From Leptospira ellisii (GTDB taxonomy: Bacteria; Spirochaetota; Leptospiria; Leptospirales; Leptospiraceae): a stretch of DNA of 5,501 nucleotides. Location: positions 1 to 5,501 of the forward strand of contig NZ_NPEF01000243.1 of NCBI RefSeq assembly GCF_002811955.1, given 5' to 3'. Under the pieces are notes generated by a model. That model had not been told where the DNA came from, made no database searches, and was given only the letters and a program-made list of their open reading frames with translations. This document shows positions 1 to 5,501 of the stretch, in pieces; position 1 is the first letter of the stretch; the number at the start of each line of letters is the position of its first letter. A program made the translations under genes and the position numbers.

Positions 1-75
1 TCGAAACAATCCCAATTCCAAAGAATCATAGTCACACGCTGGAAAAACGAGATCAGGCTTTTTTTGAACGGACAT
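1..75 (+). repeat. Left arm of perfect 75-base inverted repeat
   Basis: Bases 1-75 are the exact reverse complement of 727-801 by direct base-by-base reading, with no mismatch. Base 76 and base 726 no longer pair. The arm encodes 25 linker residues of the spermidine synthase (Ser-Lys-Gln through Asn-Gly-His) in the plus frame. It reaches the window edge, so its true length to the left is unknown. Confidence 0.97.
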
Positions 76-696
76 CTACAATTTTCCTCAAGGGACGAAT
101 ATCGGTATCACGAAACGTTGGTTCATCCCGCATTGCTCGCGCATCCCCGGCCGAAACGTATTCTCGTGTTAGGCGGCGGGGACGGTCTGGCGGTCCGCGA
201 AATTCTAAAACACGAAAGTGTGGAATCGATCACGTTGGTGGATCTGGACCCCGCGATCACCGACCTATTCTCTAATCACGGGGTTCTAAAGGGATTGAAC
301 GAAGAAAGTCTGAAAAATCCGAAGGTTCAAGTGGTAAATGGAGACGCATTCGTATGGCTTGAAAACGAGGAAAGAATCTTCGACGCGGTGATCATAGATT
401 TTCCGGATCCGAGTAATTTTTCATTAGGAAAACTTTATACGACCGCCTTCTTTCAAGTCCTTAAAAGAAGGATGAATGAAAATTCGGTTTTGGAGATTCA
501 GTCCACTTCACCGTTGTTCGCCCGTTCTTCCTTTTGGTGCATCGAACGGACGATATCGTCTTCGGGTTTTCAAACCCTTCCGTTGCACGTATACGTTCCG
601 TCCTTCGGAGAATGGGGATTCGTTCTCGCTGGTCAAAAACCGATCCGGATGAAAAAGGAATTTCCCGAGAACCTTAAATTCATCAACGAAGGCGAG

Positions 697-1482
697 TTAG
701 AATCGATTCGCACTTTTCCTCAGGACATGTCCGTTCAAAAAAAGCCTGATCTCGTTTTTCCAGCGTGTGACTATGATTCTTTGGAATTGGGATTGTTTCG
801 AAAGAACGATCTCGTCCGTATACAACGATTCCTCGCTGTAATACGTGATCAGATCCGAAAAGGAAAATCCCAGGATCAGTAACGTCAGCACTATCACCGC
901 CTGGGTCCGGAGCAGAATCATTCTGGAGAATTTCAAAGGTAAAGCCCAGGTTCCCCAGAGGGCGACACCTGCATTCAATATTCCGAATATGAATCCGGTT
1001 CTCACGAGACCCAACTTAGGCGCGAAAAAAACGGGGAACGATATCGAAGCCAACAACGCCCCGACGTAATCGAGGCTGAGAACCCGGGAGACCAATTCCT
1101 TGAACTGTAATTCCTTCTTTAGAATGCGGAGAAGTACCGGAATTTCCAAACCGACAAGCACTCCGATCAGGATTACGATCAAAAACAAGGGAACTTGAAA
1201 GTATTTTATGTGTCCGAAACTTAAGTAAAGGATCGAAGCGCTAAAACCGCCCGTAAGACCGATGGCCAGTTCGATCTCCAGAAATTTCGGTATCAGATCC
1301 TTTTCCAAATATTTGGACAACCAGGAACCCACTCCCATGGAAAAAAGATAGGTTCCTATGATGAGGGAGAATTGGGTGACTGTTTCACCCAAAAGATAGG
1401 AGGCGACTGTTCCGGCTAACAACTCGTATACGAGACCGCAGGAGGAGATGATAAGTACGGAAATGTAGAGTGCGGTTTGCAA
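697..1482 (-). CDS. Membrane-bound spermidine synthase, N-terminal seven-helix half, truncated by inversion
   Basis: This is the membrane half of a polyamine aminopropyltransferase. About seven hydrophobic segments are visible, near residues 4-30, 37-56, 68-88, 97-118, 138-154, 158-176 and 187-207. Family-like motifs are [18 protein letters not shown] (15-32), the [15 protein letters not shown] stretch (42-56), the [10 protein letters not shown] loop-helix (137-146) and PKLGLVRTG (155-163). A linker (228-252, SKQSQF to FLNGH) normally leads into the catalytic domain. Here, after His252, the frame enters inverted sequence, adds nine unrelated residues (VLRKSANRF) and stops. The product therefore has no catalytic domain. 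Full-length relatives are about 500 residues; joining to the inverted piece would give at least 469. The start is TTG, the only usable start after the previous stop. GGAGGG in the end of the upstream gene lies about 12 bases before it, which is slightly long. It is the last gene of the minus-strand block. Membrane domain identity is confident; the native truncation is uncertain. Confidence 0.87.
   Translation of the reverse strand: MQTALYISVLIISSCGLVYELLAGTVASYLLGETVTQFSLIIGTYLFSMGVGSWLSKYLEKDLIPKFLEIELAIGLTGGFSASILYLSFGHIKYFQVPLFLIVILIGVLVGLEIPVLLRILKKELQFKELVSRVLSLDYVGALLASISFPVFFAPKLGLVRTGFIFGILNAGVALWGTWALPLKFSRMILLRTQAVIVLTLLILGFSFSDLITYYSEESLYTDEIVLSKQSQFQRIIVTRWKNEIRLFLNGHVLRKSANRF
727..801 (-). 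repeat. Right arm of perfect 75-base inverted repeat
   Basis: This is the partner of 1-75. It is read on the minus strand as residues 228-252 of the membrane half, in the same codon frame as the left arm. The 651 bases between the arms are 217 codons, so flipping the segment between arms would keep the reading frame from the membrane half into the catalytic domain. Confidence 0.97.
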
Positions 1483-1488
1483 AAAGAG

Positions 1489-1683
1489 TCACTTCCCTCC
1501 GGAATAACGCATAAAGTTCAAGTAATGCGAACGGTAAACTCCCGGATTTTCCCGCACCGTTTTGGGCACGTTCTCCACTTCGTCCACGTCGTTCGAACCT
1601 CCGCCGTAGAAATTCGTATAGGTCAGATATCCGGTCAGCCAAAGCACGTAAACCGGATAAAGCAGTTTTTTCACCAAGTCCAT
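1489..1683 (-). CDS. Small single-pass membrane protein of the DUF4178/spermidine synthase cluster
   Basis: This is a 64-residue protein with one hydrophobic segment (about 5-25, LLYPVYVLWLTGYLTYTNFY). A polar tail follows, containing VPKTVRENPGVYRSHY (39-54) and ending RYSGGK. The VRxNPGxYRxHY and YxGGK pattern resembles small proteins I recall beside DUF4178 genes in other bacteria; this is memory-based and no named family is claimed. The ATG is well supported by AGGAG seven bases upstream. The stop (TGA, 1491-1489) lies six bases before the TTG start of the spermidine synthase and in the same frame, and this gene's last codons supply the GGAGGG for the next gene. Translational coupling is likely. 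The function is unknown. Its size, membrane anchor and position suggest an accessory subunit of the membrane spermidine synthase or of the DUF4178 protein. Confidence 0.83.
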   Translation of the reverse strand: MDLVKKLLYPVYVLWLTGYLTYTNFYGGGSNDVDEVENVPKTVRENPGVYRSHYLNFMRYSGGK

Positions 1684-1770
1684 TCCGTTTCTCCTTTATG
1701 ATGGCGGCGGATTTGTTCGTCGCCGGGATCGTTTTCGATCGATACGGCGAGTCTCCGAGGTTCCGATCGT

Positions 1771-3816
1771 CTAATCGTCATAAGATGAAGAAGAGTCGTC
1801 ATCGTCGTCCGAATCGTAGCCGACCGGGGCGAAATCGCTTTTCTCGTTCCGAGATCCCTCGAAAGAAAAACTTCGCAGGAAGGAATAAGGCACCGGCAGC
1901 CAAACTCCCAACAAAAATAGGAAATAATAAAACGACTGATCCACGTCCCTTCGGATCGATAAGGATACCTCCGAACCTTTTCCTGCGGGAAAATCGGATT
2001 CGGATTCCAAACGTAGATAATATTCGCCCGCCGGAACTTCACCGATCACCACTTCCGCAGACTTGCTGCCTTCGCTCCAACTTTCTCCGTCTTCCACCCC
2101 TTCGTAATAACTCACCTCCAGTCCGGTATCATATGCGACGTCGGTTTGCGTATTGATCAGGGCTAAAGAATAGTAGATATAACGGTTGGAAAGATCGGGA
2201 ACGTTCAGCTTGATCTGGACGTTTTGTCTGGAGCTTCCCTCCAATTGAAACGTCTCCGTCACGAAAGAAGGTTCCGTCGTTCCCCCCGGAGCGGGATTAC
2301 GCACGTAAAAAAGCTGTTTAGAAAGCACCTCTTTGTCCTGGGCGTTCAGACAAAATCCGATCTGGACCGCGAGCATGACCGCGGAAAGCCATGCAGCGAT
2401 TTTAATATTCCGTTTTTTTAATTTTTCATACGGATTCGGCTGTACTATGCCGATTCCGATCGGAGAAGGAAGTTCGGCTTCTCCTTGAACGGCTTTGGCC
2501 AGGTCGTCTCGGGGAATGTATTCGCCTATCGACCAGAAAATTTCCGTTTTGGTGTTTTCCGAAGAAAGCATACGCGGCGGAGCTATAAAATCGGAAAGTT
2601 CTGCGGTATCCTCCGCGCTGATCTTATAATAGAATTCTCCGAAGGCGAAATCGACTCCGGCGGTAGAGGAGTTGAATAATCTAAATTCCTCGTTTTGAAA
2701 CGTCTTTCTAGGAGGATAAGTGTTCTGAACCGTTTTCGGAATCAACGGCGTGGGTTCGAACAGGGTCCAGTGTCCGTCGGTTTCGTTGAGCCAAAAGTAA
2801 CCGCCCGTGTAATGCAGAAGGTATTCGGTCCAAGGAAAAATTTCACCGTGGGAACGAACGGACTTTTTGACCACGCCTAAAACTTCGCATTCCTTTCCCT
2901 TCAGATTCAGTTTGACGCCGGGAAGAAGAAAAACACGGTCTTTAATCACCTCTTGGAATTTGGAAAGTATCTTCAATTCCTTTCTTGTCGTGTCCATTAC
3001 GGTTCCGCAGTATTCGCAGGCGACGGATTGCGAAAAGTCCGGACTTCTCTGGCTTAAGGAAGCGCCGCATCCGAGACATTGAACGGCCTTGGCCTGTTCT
3101 ATTTTCTGAAAACCGGTAAAGGCCTTCGGGTCCCTCAGGTTGACGAATTCTATCTGGTCGAAGGAATATATTTTCCCTTTGAAATAGAGCGGCGGAGTAT
3201 GAGAATAATCTAATGTAGCAAACCAACCCTGATCGTTTGCGAGATCCAGAAGGACGGAAGTGCTTCCAGTCTGAAAACCGATCGGCAATTCCCCTTCGCC
3301 CGCGACGCAGGTCGCAAGCCCGATCTCCCGAATCAGCCAAAGATCGTTTTCCACTTCGAGGGTTTCTCCGGCGCGTAACAACTGTTTTGCCGTATTGGAA
3401 GTGGTGAAATAAACGTCCGGGGGCGAATTCAAATCGCGGATCGGATCGTGTTCCGGAAAAATCTGTTTCGCCGAAGTCGGTCTGAGTTCGGTAAGCATAT
3501 ATTGACCCTGAGCTTCCGCGAGCCAGACCGATCTTTCGTCCGGAGTGACGGCGTGCCATTCGTTCCAAGTTCCGAGGGAATATCTCTGCTGAATACGACC
3601 AACGATTCGAAAACCGATGCCGTCCTTCGTTTTACCCGAGGTGCCCACCTGAATCGGAGAGAGATCCGGGACCAAATCTCCGGCTTTGCCCAGACTTTCC
3701 AAGGATTGGTTTTTTTGAAGAGTCAGGGTTTTGCAATTCGGACAAACTCCGTAAATCGCGACATTACTCTGAAAAGGTACGGGCGCTCCACAGTTGGGAC
3801 AACTCAGTTCTAGCAC
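1771..3816 (-). CDS. DUF4178-type membrane protein with two zinc ribbons and an acidic serine-rich tail
   Basis: The protein has 681 residues and a duplicated front half. Zinc ribbon 1 has Cys6/Cys9 and Cys25/Cys28, followed by a beta-rich DUF4178-like domain (about 55-235). Zinc ribbon 2 has Cys247/Cys250 and Cys267/Cys270, followed by a second DUF4178-like domain (about 285-440), with features such as [20 protein letters not shown] at 324-343. Then comes a membrane helix (about 471-492), a beta-sandwich-like segment (500-622) that would lie outside the cytoplasm, a second helix (629-647) and a short cytoplasmic tail ending [15 protein letters not shown] (667-681). The start is GTG without a clear ribosome binding site; it is chosen because the first zinc ribbon begins five residues later. 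DUF4178 has no established biochemical role but commonly neighbours membrane spermidine synthases. The small protein gene follows after 87 bases. The family call rests on the Cys pattern, repeat layout and neighbourhood; I could not run a profile search. Confidence 0.85.
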   Translation of the reverse strand: MLELSCPNCGAPVPFQSNVAIYGVCPNCKTLTLQKNQSLESLGKAGDLVPDLSPIQVGTSGKTKDGIGFRIVGRIQQRYSLGTWNEWHAVTPDERSVWLAEAQGQYMLTELRPTSAKQIFPEHDPIRDLNSPPDVYFTTSNTAKQLLRAGETLEVENDLWLIREIGLATCVAGEGELPIGFQTGSTSVLLDLANDQGWFATLDYSHTPPLYFKGKIYSFDQIEFVNLRDPKAFTGFQKIEQAKAVQCLGCGASLSQRSPDFSQSVACEYCGTVMDTTRKELKILSKFQEVIKDRVFLLPGVKLNLKGKECEVLGVVKKSVRSHGEIFPWTEYLLHYTGGYFWLNETDGHWTLFEPTPLIPKTVQNTYPPRKTFQNEEFRLFNSSTAGVDFAFGEFYYKISAEDTAELSDFIAPPRMLSSENTKTEIFWSIGEYIPRDDLAKAVQGEAELPSPIGIGIVQPNPYEKLKKRNIKIAAWLSAVMLAVQIGFCLNAQDKEVLSKQLFYVRNPAPGGTTEPSFVTETFQLEGSSRQNVQIKLNVPDLSNRYIYYSLALINTQTDVAYDTGLEVSYYEGVEDGESWSEGSKSAEVVIGEVPAGEYYLRLESESDFPAGKGSEVSLSIRRDVDQSFYYFLFLLGVWLPVPYSFLRSFSFEGSRNEKSDFAPVGYDSDDDDDSSSSYDD

Positions 3817-3892
3817 AAGGATCGGTTGTATCCAGGAGAGAATTCCTTGTCATCTGAATTTCGAAATGATTCCCCGGAAAAAATCGCCCGAA

Positions 3893-4702
<810 letters not shown>

Positions 4703-4859
4703 AGGATAATTTTCGGGAAATCGAACCGCGAAATTCAATGTCGGAGCGAAATAATACCGATTTCCCGTTTTTTTTAGTTATGTCGATTGTCTCTGCAAAT
4801 CAGTTAAAGACCTAAATCGGCGATCTTTTTCCGGCTTCGTATGCCTGCGGTTCCGATTA

Positions 4860-4875
4860 TAATTCGAACGAATTA
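4860..4875. repeat. Short palindrome, possible operator
   Basis: TAATTCG AA CGAATTA is a perfect 7-base inverted repeat with a two-base centre. It overlaps a minus-strand TATAAT and lies about 40 bases upstream of the plus-strand -35 candidate. That position suits a regulator acting on the divergent promoters. Chance occurrence in AT-rich DNA is also possible. Confidence 0.3.
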
Positions 4876-4912
4876 ATTTAGGGATTTTATCGTTTGGTGT
4901 CGGATTGATCTA

Positions 4913-4941
4913 TTGTATATTTAATATTCAAAAAATATAAT
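4913..4941 (+). promoter_or_regulatory. Candidate sigma-70 promoter for the lipoprotein pair
   Basis: TTGTAT (4913-4918) is followed after 17 bases by a perfect TATAAT (4936-4941). Transcription would start near 4948 and leave a leader of about 85 bases before the ATG at 5033. The -35 box matches the consensus only in its TTG. The perfect -10 box, ideal spacing and AT-rich setting support the call. Confidence 0.5.
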
Positions 4942-5032
4942 ATTTAAAATAAAAACGCAGAAATCTATCGAATCCAATTGAAATTTTTAAGGGGTTTTAC
5001 ATCGTCTTCGAAAAAACTTTAAGAGGGAAGGA

Positions 5033-5398
5033 ATGGATTACGTTGGGAATAAAAACGATTGGAAGAGGATCGTTTTATCGTGCGGGATGTCCGCTTTTAT
5101 CTCCTTTTGCAGCAGTACGCAGAAAGTATATCTGCTTTCGTACGGAGACTGGGAAGGACGGAAAGTGCCCGAAGTAGGTTCGCTAACTGCAGCGGGAGAA
5201 TTCAAATTCGGCGAGGATTGCGGCTTAAAACACAGTCTTTCCAAAGCGTTCGCGAACGCCTTGGAGAATTCCGGATACGATACGATTTTGGATGCGGAAG
5301 TGGTTCATTCCACGGGAGTTCTGGTTCCGTTCAACTGCGTTTCGGTCAGGGGATTGGCGGTTCACAGCGAACGGATTCGTAAGGGGGAAAATAAATGA
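5033..5398 (+). CDS. Small putative lipoprotein
   Basis: The protein has 121 residues and starts at an ATG with a purine-rich AGAGGGAAGGA directly upstream. The N-terminus has charged residues (KNDWKR) and then a hydrophobic stretch (about 13-25) ending in Cys26 within FISFCSS. That would be a permissive spirochete-style lipobox, with an unusual Phe just before the Cys. The mature part includes YGDWEGRKVPEVGSL (37-51), Cys63, a helix with alanines (KAFANALENSGYDTILDAEV, 71-90) and a closing strand with Cys102 in VPFNCVSVRGLAV (98-110). Cys63 and Cys102 could form a disulfide. The layout loosely recalls TRL-like small lipoproteins of Leptospira, but I cannot confirm membership. The stop overlaps the next gene's start (ATGA), so the two are probably translated together. 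Export and lipidation are likely; the role is unknown. Confidence 0.78.
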   Translation: MDYVGNKNDWKRIVLSCGMSAFISFCSSTQKVYLLSYGDWEGRKVPEVGSLTAAGEFKFGEDCGLKHSLSKAFANALENSGYDTILDAEVVHSTGVLVPFNCVSVRGLAVHSERIRKGENK

Positions 5399-5501
5399 AA
5401 TCATTTTACATTATCTTAATGTGTTTTATGACGTTTTCCTTTTGTTCCTCCCCTGTACCGAGACGAATCTCCTATCTTTCCTTGGAAAGACCGAAACGCA
5501 G
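5395..5501 (+). CDS. Second putative lipoprotein, 3' end beyond window
   Basis: The ATG at 5395 overlaps the stop of the preceding gene as ATGA, which points to translational coupling. The 35 visible complete codons encode a short signal peptide, MKSFYIILMCFMTFSFC, with lipobox Cys17 followed by SSPVPRRISYLSLERPKR. The FSFCSS lipobox closely matches the ISFCSS of its upstream neighbour, so the pair may be paralogues or act together in the outer or inner membrane. The frame is open to the window edge; nothing can be said about the mature domain. Confidence 0.72.
   Translation, partial: MKSFYIILMCFMTFSFCSSPVPRRISYLSLERPKR

Larger units (their letters stand above)
1..882 (+). pseudogene. Detached aminopropyltransferase domain of membrane spermidine synthase, inverted relative to its membrane half
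   Basis: The frame is open from base 1 with no credible start. The TTG at 64 lies inside the linker and has no ribosome binding site, so this is a fragment. Counting residues from that TTG, the Rossmann-type methyltransferase-like fold shows DEYRYHE (11-17), the nucleotide-binding GGGDG (37-41), the acidic VDLDP strand end (59-63), GDAF (93-96), catalytic-region [15 protein letters not shown] (111-125) and VPSFGEWGF (178-186). Together these are typical of membrane-fused spermidine synthases, which transfer aminopropyl groups from decarboxylated AdoMet. Genuine homology stops at FPQDM (218-222). From 727 on, the frame reads the antisense of the linker and then of the membrane-domain gene, to a stop at 880-882. 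From memory of the family, about 25 C-terminal residues (an asparagine-rich, Tyr/Trp-ending tail) are missing. The domain should follow, in the same polypeptide, the protein encoded on the other strand at 1482-727. In this orientation it is probably not translated. Domain identity is very likely; the pseudogene status depends on the inversion being real. Confidence 0.85.
4703..5032. promoter_or_regulatory. Divergent intergenic region, AT-rich
   Basis: These 330 bases between the exported-protein gene and the lipoprotein pair hold no convincing gene. The right part (about 4910-4960) is very AT-rich and carries a good plus-strand promoter candidate. For the minus strand I see only isolated -10-like hexamers (TATAAT at 4861-4856 and TATTAT at 4756-4751) without a convincing -35. 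An octa-T run lies near 4768-4775, but no strong hairpin precedes it on either strand, so I do not call a terminator. Confidence 0.6.

Noticed and set aside
64..882. A complete soluble spermidine synthase starting at the TTG at 64
   Set aside because: The frame is open upstream to base 1 and that part encodes the family linker. There is no ribosome binding site, and the C-terminal end is antisense sequence.
845..1069. Plus-strand open frame of 74 codons
   Set aside because: It is antisense to the membrane domain gene, with no ribosome binding site and no protein-like motif.
1727..1740. Small hairpin GATCG-TTTT-CGATC between the DUF4178 gene and the small gene
   Set aside because: The stem has only five pairs and no U-run follows, so it is not supportable as a terminator.
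1698..2156. Plus-strand frame rich in Arg and Pro opposite the DUF4178 gene
   Set aside because: Its composition is typical of an antisense shadow of an acidic coding region, with no family signal.
2942..3568. Minus-strand 208-codon frame inside the DUF4178 gene
   Set aside because: It is a shifted-frame shadow, Arg/Gly/Ser-rich, and fully contained in a well-supported gene.
4814..4858. Possible stem AATCGG...CCGATT
   Set aside because: Six pairs with a loop of about 30 bases and no following T-run on the relevant strand; likely chance.

Overview
The window looks like a piece of a Leptospira-type spirochete chromosome, or a close relative. I infer this from the protein style, the FCSS-type lipoprotein signal peptides, the AT-rich promoter region and the moderate GC content. 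Species cannot be assigned from the sequence alone.

Layout: a minus-strand block (about 4702 down to 697) holds, in transcription order, an exported protein of unknown function, a 681-residue membrane protein with two zinc-ribbon/DUF4178-like units, a 64-residue single-pass membrane protein, and the membrane half of a membrane-bound spermidine synthase. A 330-base AT-rich divergent region (4703-5032) separates this block from two overlapping plus-strand genes for small putative lipoproteins. The second of these runs off the right edge.

The main anomaly is at the left end. The spermidine synthase gene is broken. Its seven-helix membrane half and linker lie on the minus strand, but its aminopropyltransferase domain lies on the plus strand, facing the wrong way. 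The two pieces are bounded by a perfect 75-base inverted repeat (1-75 and 727-801) that encodes the same 25 linker residues in both copies. Joining the pieces at the repeat in the opposite orientation gives an uninterrupted frame with the usual domain order of the family. Either this is a real inversion or phase-variable segment that switches the enzyme off, or it is a fold-back chimera. The left copy touches the window edge, so the sequence upstream of base 1 is needed to decide.

DUF4178 proteins, a tiny membrane protein and a membrane spermidine synthase recur together in bacteria, often with a SpeD-like decarboxylase and a DUF350 protein. This suggests a little-studied membrane-associated polyamine or polyamine-conjugation system. 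Here the exported 269-residue protein precedes that core.
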